Assembly (NCBI GenBank): GCA_029204045.2
Contig: CM055066.1
Coordinates: 16,130,484-16,194,483, forward strand
DNA: 64,000 nucleotides
DNA from: Tillandsia leiboldiana
Taxonomy: Eukaryota > Streptophyta > Magnoliopsida > Poales > Bromeliaceae
Reading direction: 5' to 3'
The position numbers were made by a program, and so were the translations under genes. Below, one piece after another: positions 18,375-30,039 of the stretch (positions are counted from its first letter, which is position 1; every line of letters starts with the position of its first letter). The notes under the pieces are model-generated. The model made no database searches. It was not told the DNA's origin and saw nothing but the letters and a program-made list of their open reading frames with translations.

Positions 18375-20373
18375 ATGGTTGAAGGTGGAAACATCAACCG
18401 ACCCCCGTTCTTCGATGGAACAATTATGCGTACTGGAAAGTACGGATGAAAGCCTTTTTAATTTCCATCGACGAACGGGTGTGGCAATCAATTGAATTAG
18501 GATGGTCTAATCCAACTGAATTTATTGGTGATGTTCGCACCTTAAAACCTAGGTCGAAATGGACCAAGGAAGAGTTAGATTCATCTTCTTACAATGGAAA
18601 GGGAATTAATGCTATCTTAATGCCTTATCTCAAACTGAATTCTCTCGCGTCTCGGCATGTGAGACTGCGAAAGAAATCTGGGATGTTCTTCAGGTAACAC
18701 ATGAGGGAACTAACCTCGTGAAGATTCAGAAACTGCAAATGCTTACGAGCAAGTTTGACTCTATCTTAATGGCAGAAAATGAATCTTTCACGGACTACTA
18801 TACACGATTGCAAGACATCGTAAACTCATGTGCTAATCTGGGAGAGAAGATTCCAGAATTTAAGATTGTAAGAAAGATCTTAAGAACTCTTCCTGAACGT
18901 TTTCGCCCAAAGGTTACTGCCATTGAAACTATTAAACACCCGGACGAAATACGTGTAGAAGAATTAGTTGGTTCATTACAAACTTATGAAATGACATTTA
19001 CTACTAACAATTCTTCTGGAAAGGCATCCACTTCTAAGTCTTCAGGTTATGCGTTGAAAACAACTAAGGAAGAAGACGCGGATACATCCTCCTCAGACGA
19101 TGACGAGAACCTTTCTATGGAGGAATTTGAGAAGCAGCTCGCTCTCTTGACAAGGAAGTTTCGCCGCAACTTTCGAAGGGGTAATTCAAGCAAATCTCCA
19201 TCCTTCGGAAAGTCGAACAAAGGCAAGGGTACTTCAAGTTACAAGTCAAGAAAGCAAGAGAACTTCTCAAAGGATAAGAAAAGTTCAGAAGGACAACTTC
19301 AATGCTTCAAATGTCGAGGCTACGGCCACATTGCAACGGAGTGTCCTAACAAGTATCCGGCAAAGAAGAAGGCGATGCAAGTCGTCACTTGGGATGACAA
19401 CTCAAAGTCAAATGAGTCGTCTTCGAGTGATGAAGAAAAGAGCTCCACCGCATTCCACGCGTCCGTATCTTCACCCTTCATGTGCTTTATGGCAAGTACA
19501 TCCGAGTCGTTGTCCAACTCCACTGTTGAAAAGAATGCAACGGACAACGAATCGGATGATTCGGAAGGTGAAGATTTTGCTCTAGCCTACCACAGACTTT
19601 TGAGGGACTCAAAGAAAGTGGCTAAGCAAAACAAGAGTTTGAGAGGGAGAGTGCATGATCTCGAAGAAGAAGCAAAAAGAGCGACTTCTCTCTCAAACGC
19701 TCTTGAAGTGGAAAGGGAAAACCTGATAAAGGCAAATGTTTCCCTTCAAGAGTCCAATGAGCAACTTGAGAAGGAACATACAAATCTGGTGGTTAACGCG
19801 AATCACTTCTCAAAGCTCTACAACGAGGCTCGACAGGATAACCTGGAAATGACAAAGACCATTTTCCAACTCAAGAATGACTTACAGCGATTCTCTTCAG
19901 GAAGGAGTAAGTTGGATAGACTTCTTGGTCTTGGTCAATCAAATCGGTTCGGCCTCGGATACACTCAAACTGGAAACAGTCCAAGTTCGAGTGAGACAGT
20001 CTTTGTGCCTCAGTCGGTATCTCCTCCTCCGACACCGGAAATCATGACAACCAACGACAACAAGCCTACTTCATCCTCTTCAGAATCGTCAAGCACAAAG
20101 GTATGTTTTCGTTGTAATTTTGCAGGGCACATTGGAAGAAATTGCAAGATTGGAGCTCAAAGATCAAATCAACCACATCTTGCAACTGCTACCAATAAGT
20201 TCACTCCATGGAATTCAAAGAAGGATTTTCCTAAAGAAAAGGACATTGGTAGTACTTCAAACAAGACGATGACAAAGAAAAAGACCAATCTTGCAAGACG
20301 TCTTCATCAAGGAAAACTTCTCAACCATTGCCAACATACTCCAAACTCAAAAGGTTTGGGTATGCAAAGGTGA
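18375..20373 (+). pseudogene. gag: Copia-3 Gag, frameshifted, with two zinc knuckles
   Basis: The ATG at 18375 starts MVEGGNINRPPFFDGT. A one-base loss near 18420 breaks the frame before the expected tyrosine/tryptophan motif, and the coding continues at 18446 (MKAFLISIDERVW). A second shift near 18660 leads into the long frame 18718-20373 (551 codons). In that frame CCHC knuckles are at residues 196-209 (CFKCRGYGHIATEC) and 463-476 (CFRCNFAGHIGRNC), with a Lys/Glu-rich coiled coil at about 295-395 between them. Acidic Ser/Asp stretches lie at 120-135 and 230-245. A second knuckle and a coiled coil are typical of Sirevirus Gag. The frame ends KGLGMQR just before a deletion. Confidence 0.85.
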
Positions 20374-20485
20374 AACCCCTCCTTGTCTTTAATCGTTCTT
20401 CGATTAAATCTTGTGTAGTTTATGTAGACTACTTTCTTTTCTTCTTTTTCTTTTGGCCGACCCGTCAACCATCTTTGGGAGGTAA

Positions 20486-21412
20486 ATGGTACATTTTTTA
20501 TTGGTTGATGATTTCTCTCGGTTTTCTTGGGTAGCATTTTTAAAAGAGAAAGCTGATACGTTTGACTCTTTTCATGAGATTTGCCATCGTATTATGATTG
20601 AAAAGAATGAAAAGATCATTCGTGTTAGAAGTGATAGAGGTGGAGAATTCATAAATTCAAAATTCATTGATTTTTGCACTTCAAATGGCATTAAACATGA
20701 ATTCTCGGCACCCTATACACCTCAGCAGAATGGTGTTGTTGAGCGCAAGAACAGGGTTGTTCAAGAGATGGCGCGTGTGATGCTTCATAGCCGGAATTTA
20801 CCGCTACATTTTTGGGCTGAAGCCGTGAACACCGCTGTCTATGTCATTAATAGAGTTTACTTGCGCCCAGGAACTTTAAATACACCATATGAGCTGTGGT
20901 TTAGTAGAAAACCCAACATCAAATATTTTCGTGTCTTCGGGAGTCGATGTTACATTTTACGTGACCGTGAAAATCTTGGAAAGTTCGACTCTCGAAGTGA
21001 TGAAGGGATCTTTTTGGGTTATTCTACGAATAGCATAGCATATCGAGTATTTAACATTGAATCTAAGACGATCGTAGAATCTAGAAATGTTAAAGTAGAT
21101 GAAGCTTTTCACTTTGGATCTGGAAAATCTACCCTCGATATCTCTCTAGATGATGATTCTCCTGCTAATGCATCTTCTCATAATAATACTTCCAATATTA
21201 ATGATGCATCTAATGGTTCTTCAAGTTTATCTGATGTGCAGGAATCATCTCATGTATCTCCGAGTACTCCGTTTCAACCAACGTTACGAATCTCCAAGGA
21301 TCATCCGGAATCGAATATTATTGGAGATCCACAAGAAGGAGTCAGAACTCGGAGGCAGTTGGTTTGTGGATTTGCTTGCTACGTATCTTATCGAACCAAA
21401 GAACATAGATGA
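20486..21412 (+). pseudogene. Copia-3 integrase core, N-terminally deleted
   Basis: This frame of 308 codons starts within the integrase core: LLVDDFSRFSWVAFLKEKAD, then the second and third catalytic residues in RVRSDRGGEF and NGVVERKNR. The zinc domain, the first catalytic Asp and the whole protease are absent, because gag ends only about 110 bp upstream at 20373. The C-terminal part holds the GIFLGYS block. The frame ends by a shift near 21400 before RT begins (EALQDDYWIKAMQEEL in another frame). Confidence 0.85.
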
Positions 21413-22917
21413 AGCTCTTCAGGATGACTACTGGATTAAAGCAATGCAGGAAGAGCTCCATCAATTTGAGCGAAACAAGTCTGGGAATTAACGAAGCCTC
21501 CAAAGCAACACAATGTGATAGGTACCAAATGGATCTTCAAGAACAAGAAAAATGAGGATGGTACTATCATCAGGAACAAGGCACGATTAGTTGCTCAAGG
21601 CTACTCTCAAGTAGAAGGTATAGACTTTGACGAAACATTCGGCCCCTGTAGCTAGACTCGAGTCCATTCGTATACTATTTGCTATTGCTTGTCATTTTAA
21701 AATCAAATTATTTCAAATGGACGTTAAGAGCGCATTTCTAAATGGGTTTTTAAATGAGGAAGTTTATGTGGCTCAACCGAAAGGTTTTGTAGATCATAAA
21801 CAACCTAACCATGTTTTCGTTTGAAAAAGGCTCTTTACGGTCTGAAACAAGCACCGCGAGCATGGTACGAAAGGTTAACAAAGCACCTTTTGGAGAAGGG
21901 CTATACTCGAGGGGGAGCTGATAGGGACTCTCTTTGTGAAGCATTATCAAAGCAATTTCATTGTAGCACAAATCTATGTCGATGATATTGTATTTGGCGC
22001 AACAAAGATATAATGATGCTTCTAAATTCGCGGAGACCATGGAAAGCGAATTTGAGATGTCCATGATGGGCGAATTGACTTATTCCTTGGATTGCAAATT
22101 AAACAAAATGATGAAGGTATTCACTTGAGTCAATCCAAGTATGCAATGGAGTTGGTCAAAAAGTTGATCTAGAAAATTGTAAAGATTTTCCGACTCCAAT
22201 GGGAACTAGCCACAAGGGACTTGGAGTGAATCACATAGTGAGAATGTAGACGAGAAACTGTATCGAAGTATGATTGGAAGTCTACTTTACCTCACGGCTA
22301 GTCGCCCGGATATATCTTTTGGTGTTGGGATTGCGCGAGATATCAATCCGCACCAAAGGAGGTTCACTGAAAGCGGTGAAAAGGATCATCCGGTATATCA
22401 AAAGGATCAATTAATTTCGAATTTGGTATCCTATGGGAACAAGTTGGATATTGTTGGATACTCAGATGCCGATTGGGCAGGATCAGTGGATGATCGGAAA
22501 AGCACGAGTGGTGCATGCTTCTAATCTTGGCCATTGCCTTGTTGCATGGCACAGTAAAAAGCAGAACTGCATAGCACTCTCGACTGCCTAAGCGGAATAC
22601 ATTTCAGCTGGAAGTTGCTCAACTCAACTCATTTGGATGAAAAGCGTATTGAGCGACTTCCGCATTTCGAGCATCTTCGGTAACAATTCTTTGTGACAAC
22701 ACAAGTGCAATTAACATTTCTAAAAACCCTGTGTTGCACTCTAGAACAAAACATATTGAGCTTAGATATCATTTTCTTAGAGAGCTAGTTGAATCAAATA
22801 CTCTTCAACTTTCATATATTTCAACTGAGGATCAATTAGCTGACATTCTAACAAAACCTTTGGATCAAAAACGTTTTATTCATTTACGAAAGCAATTGGA
22901 TGCTTTCCTTGAAATAA
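21413..22917 (+). pseudogene. Copia-3 RT and RNase H remnants
   Basis: The pieces are in changing frames: RT start (AMQEELHQFERN), RT core (LFQMDVKSAFLNGFLNEEVY, 21627-21824), the IYVDDIVFGAT region near 21975, the MIGSLLYLTASRPDISFGVG stretch at 22270, and RNase H (GYSDADWAGSVDDRKSTSG near 22455, then TKHIELRYHFLRELVESN at 22731-22917). Several breaks are single-base insertions or losses in short homopolymers and one is a GAA-to-TAA change. The coding stops at the A2 insertion, near the expected C-terminus. Confidence 0.85.
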
Positions 22918-22919
22918 AC
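22915..22919. repeat. Probable TSD (taaac), left copy, of A2
   Basis: These are the five bases directly before the A2 terminus. The other copy would lie in or beyond the gap, so it is unconfirmed. Confidence 0.4.
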
Positions 22920-23025
22920 TGTCACGCCCCGGGTTTTGTTTTTAGCGGTTCGAATCATAGAGTTAATATTTGACGTGTAAAATTTTTGTTTAAAAAAGAA
23001 CCCCTTTCCCGGCACGTGCACAGAC

Positions 23026-23084
23026 CGCCGCATATACAGGATCACTCTACAAACGGACAGAGTCTCCCCTGTATATGCACGGCG
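23026..23084 (-). other. Conserved stem-loop of A2
   Basis: The arms are cgccgcatatacagg (23026-23040) and cctgtatatgcacggcg (23068-23084). Relative to A1 (1051-1109), a G-C pair replaces A-T and A-T replaces G-U. Confidence 0.6.
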
Positions 23085-24110
23085 TCGCGGTTTGTACAAT
23101 GTTCAATAATGAGGAACATTCAATCACAACAATCCACTATCAACACCATTCCAATATACTGAATTTACTCACGGCCGATTAGTTTGAAAGGATAAAACCC
23201 ACGGTTGTTGAAACGGCGCCACCCGGCACCCATGTTTTGAAACCGTTTTTGAAAGCAACATAAACTCAGGGTTTTGAAAACAGTGCCCACACGCGCTTAG
23301 GTTTTGAATCCATTTTCGCATTGCAACATAAACCCAGGTTTTGAAAACAGTGCCCACACGACACTTAGGTTTTGAAATAATAGTTTTCGCGCAATCCGTT
23401 CCTTGTTTGCTATTTTATTTTCCAAAGCGGCCCACAGAAATTTAAGAGGAATAGACAATCCAATTTCACCGTACCAACATCCACACCGACCCCACGAGGG
23501 TATCGAGAACCATCCCAGTCTACAAATAATAAATGGAATGCGAAAGTAAAGAGTAAAATACTGTTCCGGTCTCCTGAGACCCAACACCTCTAGCCGTTGC
23601 CTCACCGTCGCGCCTAACTCTCTTCCCTGTAGGACCCTGTCGCAAAGTGGGAAGTCAGCGACTAAACAAAAATGATAATAATATGCAGGTAAAGAAACGT
23701 CCAACGTAATCTATCCGGAGCAACCACCCCTCCCCCGCAAGGGAAAAGTAGAATCAAACACCTGTAAACCTGCAATACCCATCCCGTTCGACAACTAAAC
23801 CGACGAATCGCACAGCGCGCCCAAGTCGGACAACTAAACCGAATGGGTCGCACCGCTCCCACGTCGGACAACTCAACCGACGGTCGCACCCGCTCACACC
23901 TTGGCGCATACATGCCCCACAACTAAAGAGGCCCCACGCCGTCCTGTGGGTATACACGGGTCTGGACCACTTTTCCGGAAAGCACACCCTTTGCGTGGCC
24001 AAACCGCGGGTGCGCGCTGTTGCAGCCGAGCATAGTAACCGTGAACCATGTATATATTATATCCATGTATGCAAATATATCCATGCATGCGAACTATGTG
24101 AAGCAATATA

Positions 24111-24470
24111 TATATATATATCTATGCATGAGAACCATATGAAATAATGTCAATCCAAGTATAAGAACCGTAGAACCGTAAACAATTACTTGATGCCTTG
24201 CTATAACATTTAATCCAAGTACGAGATCCGATATATATCTATGCATGAGAACCATATGAAATAATGCATAATCCCAGTAAAGAACCGTAGAACCGTAAAC
24301 AATTACTTGATGCCTTGCTATAACATTTAAATCCAAGTACGAAACCGATATATATCTATGCATGAGAACCATATGAAATAATGCATAATCCCAGTATAAG
24401 AACCGTAGAACCGTAAACAATTACTTGATGCCTTTCTACAACATTAATCCAAGTACGAGATTCATAGCAG
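24111..24470 (-). repeat. Three tandem copies of a 117-bp unit in A2
   Basis: The phrase ctatgcatgagaacc occurs at 24122, 24239 and 24356, exactly 117 bp apart. A1 has no such expansion at the equivalent place (about 1990-2100). A short (ta)n tract is at 24109-24122. Confidence 0.88.
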
Positions 24471-24904
24471 TTTTAAAAATCAGCACCATTAACACATAAT
24501 GTCTAACACCCATCAGTATTTAACTCAAGTACAACACATGATTGACCCCGTCCAAAAAGGTAAAATTAATTGCTAAGACTTAGGGGTAACACCCACCTCT
24601 ACGAGCGATGAACAAAGCGCTACTCCCCCGTGTCCTGGTGCGCTCCCCGAAACTACAAAGTCCCCCGGGAAAACGTCAGTACTCACCAAACATAAAACTA
24701 GGAGAAAAGAAAGGTTGTCCGGATCCCGTCGCGGAACGGGGCTCTCGGGTCGACTGCGGTGGCGGTGACCGAGTTGGAACCCGTGGGGGCGGCGGTGACC
24801 CCGCGCTGCCGCGCTGGCCGCACGCGTATCGAGCCCCGTGCGGTGTGAGACCCGCACGGTTCCCTGACTGCGGCGGCCCCGCTCGGTGCTTGGTCCCTCC
24901 GGGT

Positions 24905-25275
24905 GCCCAGTCCGCACGCACGGGCGGCCCCGCGCGGCACCCAGGCCCCGCGCGGGTGCCCAGTCCGCCGCACGGGCGGCCCCACGCGGCACCCAGGCCC
25001 CGCGCGGGTGCCCAGCCCGCACGCACGGGCGGCCCCCGCGCGGCGCCCAGGGCCCCGCGCGGGCGCCCAGCCCGCACGCACGGGTGCGCCCCGCGCGGCC
25101 CAGGCCCCGCGCGTGTGCCCAGCCCGCACGCACGGGCGGCCCCGCGGGCGCCCAGGCCCGCGCGGGCGCCGCAGCCCGCACGCACGGGCGGCCCCGCGCG
25201 GCACCTAGGCCCCGCGCGGTGCCCAGCCCGCACGCACGGGCGGCCCCGCGCGGGCGCCAGGCCCCGCGCGGTGCC
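24905..25275 (-). repeat. GC-rich 52-bp tandem repeats in A2
   Basis: The phrase cacgcacgggcggcc recurs near 24914, 24967, 25019, 25075, 25126, 25178 and 25230, a period of about 52. A looser version is in the A1 part at 38090-38470. The long Ala/Arg/Pro frames here are low complexity. Confidence 0.85.
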
Positions 25276-25881
25276 CAACCCCACGCCCAGGCGACCCAGC
25301 CCTGCGCGCATCCGGCGCCCCCTGCGACGGCGTTTGCGTGGCTGACCGGATCATCCCGCCTTCCCCGTGCGATGGTCCGAAGGAACCCTAGAAAAATAAA
25401 TACAACTCACCGAAACTCGTGCTTCCGATTCGCCGATGAGAGGGGGGAAGAGGAGAGTATCGTTCCCCGCTCGCTTGCCGGGTTTCGTGGGGGAAAACAA
25501 TGGTCCCTTCCTTCTCCTCGTCGCGCTCCACGTTTCTTCACTCCGTCTTGCAAGACACCGAAGGTTCGGACAACAAAAGGGGTTTCTCGCCGTCCGCTCG
25601 CACCTAAAAAGGGGAACCGTCGTACTGGATAAGGAAGTGGTCAAATAATCTAAGTCATCCTACCGAAATTAAAATCCGTCGTTCAATGCGGAGCGGTGGA
25701 AGAAAGAGAACCCAATTCCCCAATTCAAGGAACGAACCCGGTTAGATTTACCTCGAAAGGCGTGCTAAACGCTCGAACAGCTACAAACTTGGAAAATTTA
25801 TTCGGGAGATTCTGGGGTCGGAAATCAATGCCGATCCGCCTTTGGGCCGCCGAATCCATTTCGCGAGCTTATTGTCTAAAA

Positions 25882-25981
25882 NNNNNNNNNNNNNNNNNNN
25901 NNNNNNNNNNNNNNNNNNNNNNNNNNNNNNNNNNNNNNNNNNNNNNNNNNNNNNNNNNNNNNNNNNNNNNNNNNNNNNNNN
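25882..25981. other. Assembly gap of exactly 100 N
   Basis: This is a placeholder of unknown true size. From the structure it should hide the rest of A2, the end and 3' LTR of copia-3, about 610 bp of the C 3' LTR (equivalent to 10341-10951) and about 3.5 kb of the D 5' LTR (equivalent to 30040-33559). Confidence 0.95.
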
Positions 25982-26617
25982 TGTTTTCCAGGTTCTTCTT
26001 TCAGGTTTTACTGCATCGGTACTTTTGCCTCTATAGTCTTGGGTGGGCGGATCGTCGGGCCTTGTGGCGATACCCACTGAGAAACTCCCTTATTGCGTAG
26101 TTCTCACGCCGTTGGGGGTTTTCCCCCTTTTGTCCTTTCTCCTCTTTGTTTTGCAGAGTCTTGGCGGTGTTGCCGTTCTGTGGTTGCTGTGCGTGGTGAG
26201 GGAGTAGCGAGCTAGATCCAGACCCATCTTTGGAGAGTAGCGGTACACCCTTTGGAGGAGATCTTCAGTATAGTCGGTAGATTGGTATTTATTTCCTCTT
26301 TTGAGAGAATGATAGTGAGGATATGATGTATGAGAGCTTGTACACTGATGTTTTATTTGAGATATCTCCTGTTGAGCTATGAGTTTTGTACGCGAGGTTA
26401 GGTTAATGTATGATTATCATTTTTGGGAGATGGACCTTGTTGTTTATCTTCAGTTGTACAGTGGTTGATTTATTCTACAGCAGTTTTATCGTTTAGCTCT
26501 GATATCTGTTAGCGTGTAGTTCTTTTTGCAGGTAGGACGCTCGCCTATGCGGGTTTGGCATAGGTGGCGGATCTGTTGGCAAGCCCGGGTTCGCAGTTTC
26601 GACCCGGGGGCGTGACA
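25982..26617 (+). repeat. D 5' LTR, last 636 bp
   Basis: It is collinear with 33560-34198 of the D 3' LTR and ends gggggcgtgaca. Compared with that copy it shows many one-base insertions and losses. It includes the conserved stem-loop (26544-26564). Confidence 0.85.
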
Positions 26618-26624
26618 GATTAGG

Positions 26625-26636
26625 TGGTATCAGAAG
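26625..26636 (+). other. Primer-binding site of D
   Basis: The sequence tggtatcagaag differs from the initiator Met-tRNA match only at its end. It lies 7 nt inside the LTR. Confidence 0.8.
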
Positions 26637-29600
26637 CCTAGGGTAGGTCATGGTGGACTTAGAAACCTAGCTTGTGGTTGGACCCTAGGATGACTTCGTG
26701 AGAGGTGATTTGTAGCGAGAGTCCTGATTGAGTTTTGCACCTCTCCGAGGGACGGGATGAGTGATTGGCATGTTATTCTCCTAAGTAGTTATGTTGGCTG
26801 CAGACAACATACGCTATGGAAGGGTGACATGCTCTAGACTTTCGTGGATTGGGTCGAGCGTTGTTGTGTGCTGATTGTGGTTTCGTCGTGGCGAGCGGTG
26901 TCTCCCCGACGCTGGGTTTGGGACCCTTGTGCATCCTGTCATGGCAGTTGAGCTTGAGCGGTTGGTTTTGGGCCGGATACCCGGATTGAGGTCAGAGAAC
27001 TCGGACCCAGATGACAGGATTGTCAGAGGCATATCAGCGGCAGTGTGAGCAGCTAGTTTGGTGACGCAGTTGTCAGAGCAGTGGGCAGCCCGACTGTACT
27101 TTTCTTCTGAGACCACCAGGATGTAGTACCCTCAGCGGCAGGGATTTTGTAGTGCCAATAGAGCGAGTGGCCCCCTCCGTGCAATGTTAGTGCCAAGGCA
27201 CTGAGTAGGGGGATGGTTGACAGCAGAGGAGCTGTGGGGCATTTGATTTAGTGAGCAGATTTGGCAGATGAACCACCGACCAGACTCGTTAGCAGATGTG
27301 AGGTGGTCCTTTGGAGGCAGAGTCGGTGGTTGGGGGTGATGGAGTGATCAATTGAGAGCCTCCCTGTGCTAGAGAGTTTTGCAGTTGTTGAACTGGTGCT
27401 CCAGGTTCGAGGGACGAGGCACATAGGATAAGTGAGATTGGGAGTGGATTGCGCCAGGATACTCTTTAGTTTCTTTTCGGTCCCTCATGTTCGGGTTTTG
27501 GACTGTGGATGCCTCGTCGGAGTAGGCATTGTGTTTGGAGCTGGACACTGCAGTTCCTTGGATGGGGATCTGCCGCTAGAGGCGAGTTCTGGAGGGAGGC
27601 GCTTGGCGCTAGGTGATGGAGGACAGATCGGCAGGCAGAGGCATTTTCGTTTTGCTTTCCTGGGTGGTGGATATCCTTGTGGATGGTTAATGCAAAGCTT
27701 ACCCAAGGGAATTCTACCCTTTGTGGTTTATAACTTGCTATTTTGATTGTATCATATGGGATTGAGGGTGAGCTTAGAAAGGATAAGTGTATAGGGAATT
27801 GCATGGATTAATGGGTGTTTTGTCTTATGACGGTTGCAATGATGGACTTCTGAGATGTTGGGGATCGGGCGGACCCCGATGGTGTATCAGTGTCTATATC
27901 AGAGTAGCGCAACGGTAGCGTGGTTTTGTTGTCTGCGGAGGATCGTATCTGTTGCCTCAGCGTGAGCAGAGACAGAGGTCGTGCTCCCTTGTGATTGATG
28001 GGATATTTTCTGATGGACTAAGCGACAACCGCTTGCATCGTGTGGATGAGCTTGTGCCGCCTGGTTGGAGGGCGCCACGGCAGTGGATCGGGTTGTTGCA
28101 GGTGTGATTTCATCACAGCAGTCGGAGTTAGTGCACCTCGCTTTCCGGCATGGACTAAAGGCAGAGTTATTACCACGTGCACTAGAGGTACAGAACATCA
28201 TCGGTGTTATGCATGTGAAGGAGGCTTGTGGGTTTTGTTCAGTGTCGTTGAGACCATGAGTTATACCAGCAAACCTCTTGATATGGGTGGCAGTTCGATG
28301 TTTTTTGACCCAGTGCTTGGGTTTGGTTGGCACGGCACCACTGGATGGTTAAGTGCAAGAGGGTGCTGATTGTGACTTTTGCGAGGCAGACAAAGGAGGC
28401 TTTTTATGGGGAGATTGTTCGAGCACACAGGTTTAGCGACTGTGTGAGAGGAGCTTATGGTGGCGCCGGGACCAAAGGATATTTCTATTGCTCTTGCGAA
28501 ATCCGGGTGTGAGTCCACTCGAGTTGAGTGATTATGCCGCCCTGTTAGGGATTTGAATTGCGGTTGACGTGGTTCTGGAACCGCGCCAACCTCAATAGCA
28601 CCACTTGGATTATCGTAACGGTAGCTGGGAAGATTTGATCGCACCGTGCAGGGATCTGTTGGATAGAGGGTCTGTTTGACCCAGTGCCACGTCGTTGATA
28701 CACGACGGTGAGCGGCCTTTGGGATTGGAGTCCAGGCAGGTCCAGGTATTATTTAGAACCTTGAAGGAGCTATATTCCGGCAGTTATTGTTTGATGCCTG
28801 CGCCAAGTTGGAATTTCAGCTGAGGGCATTGTCTAGTTGGTGTTCAGGACACGGTAGGGAAATATGAGTACAGTGAAGCCAATGGATTGACTAATGCCCT
28901 GTTGCCTCTAGATTGAGGAATTCTGTGTTTCAGTTGGGCTTGACGGTTTGATAGCGGCGTTCTCTTGGGATATTTTGGTTTTAACCCCCTCCCTGAGTGG
29001 TTTAGAGCTTGTGCAGCATTTGTAGACGATTGTGACAAGTCTGTGGGGATGAAGCTTTATGCCTAGTCGTTGTGTACAAGTTTTAGCTTCGAGAGCATAT
29101 CTTCCTGGACTACTTCTTCTAGCCGAAGGGGCGGCGGTGGAAATTCGGCCAAAGTGGATGCTATATAAGATGGCCGAGATCGACGGTCATTGTGGGGTGA
29201 GGAGTTTTTGGACCGGATAGTGCCAGCAGAACTTGATGACCGGGTGATGAGATTGGTACCAGCGGCCGATTCTAACCTAGTCAGTGGTGGGAGATGGATT
29301 TGCGAGTTATTGTGATACCTCCCTAGTGGCTGTAGAGCCACCATTGGATTTTGTGAGCATCCAGTATCACCCCCGACAGAGCCACTGTGGTGGCGGATGC
29401 CTGGAGCAGAAGAGCTATTGGGAGTCGAGTTTGACGGTTCCATAGCTGGCGCTGTGTGGGGCCATTCTGGTGTACAGAGTTCGAGTTTGTGTCCCAGAGG
29501 ATCCCTTTTGATGAGAGGCTGCGGCTGAGCAATCCACTTAGGTGGTTGAGTTTTGAGGGCGACTGAGTGTGAACCCCTGCTTGTTAGGGCCCCTTTTCTG

Positions 29601-30027
29601 TGCAGGTGTTTGTGTGGTTGTGATTCGGGTCGCTTTGGTTGAGCTGGCTCTTGGTAGTGATTTCTGAGCGTGTTACTCAGGCTGTTTGTTCCTTTTCCCC
29701 CTGCCTTTTGTTGGAGTTTTTGAGGTTTTTTCGCGTCTCAGCTCTGGGAGTGTCATGTTTTGGACCCCTCGCCCGTGTTGGACTCGTTCCTTTTGGGGTC
29801 TGTAAGAGTTTGGAGTACGAGGGACGCCGTTGCGAATTCCGACTCTTGTGGTGAGGGAATTGCGCAATCGGGCTATGCCGTACTGGTTGTTGCTGTTGTT
29901 GTTGCTGAGGAGTAATCACGGGAGTGATAGGTGACTTGGGAGCTGGAGACGGCGGTGTTGAGTTTGACCCCTGGTTTCTGGGACTCCTTGGGAGTTGCCT
30001 TAGTTTCGAGGACGAAACTTTCTTCTA
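26637..30027 (+). other. D internal region without recognisable coding sequence
   Basis: The first 230 bases are homologous to the leaders of C and B, including the hairpin at 26800-26821 (TATGTTG / CAACATA, loop GCTGCAGA). Where gag would start (about 26890) the similarity ends. From there to the PPT the longest frames are about 60-145 codons on either strand, without zinc knuckle, DSG/DTG protease, YxDD or integrase motifs that I can recognise. The end again matches C (tttcgaggacgaaac, 30004-30018). Conserved ends around a non-coding core are what is known for LARDs; a decayed gag-pol cannot be excluded by eye. Confidence 0.65.
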
Positions 30028-30039
30028 GTGGGGGAGGGA
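30028..30039 (+). other. Polypurine tract of D
   Basis: The sequence agtgggggaggga directly precedes the LTR start tgtggtgaccc. Confidence 0.85.

Larger units (their letters stand above)
16993..22919 (+). mobile_element. Ty1/copia element copia-3 (Sirevirus-like), 5' part
   Basis: It has a 5' LTR (16993-18341), a PBS, then a degenerate gag-pol that ends inside RNase H, where A2 is inserted. The probable target duplication is ctggg (16988-16992); its partner is hidden in the gap. The Gag with two CCHC knuckles and a long coiled coil, and the start type PPFFDGT, resemble Sireviruses. The protease and N-terminal integrase are deleted, and many small frameshifts follow. Confidence 0.85.
22920..25881 (-). 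repeat. A-family LTR A2 (minus), inserted in copia-3
   Basis: It starts tgtcacgccccggg and is collinear with A1: hairpin, three copies of the 68-bp unit, the phrase gcgtggccaaaccgcgggtgcgcg, then a GC-rich block. It runs into the assembly gap, so its outer end is unknown. It could be a solo LTR or the 3' LTR of a longer element. Confidence 0.82.

Noticed and set aside
21905..21930. Sequence gagggggagctga as a possible extra polypurine tract in copia-3
   Set aside because: It lies in the RT coding region and encodes the expected RGGAD residues, so it is ordinary coding sequence.
24109..24122. (TA)n tract as a TATA promoter
   Set aside because: It is a short microsatellite at the edge of a tandem repeat, in the inner part of a minus-strand LTR where no start site is expected.
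24573..25632. Ala/Pro/Arg-rich open frames on both strands in A2
   Set aside because: They come from the 52-bp GC-rich tandem repeat in the LTR. The frames mirror each other and have no motif.
27432..28644. Frames of about 60-145 codons inside element D as possible genes
   Set aside because: None has a recognisable motif, they occur on both strands at similar length, and they lack neighbours that would form a gag-pol.
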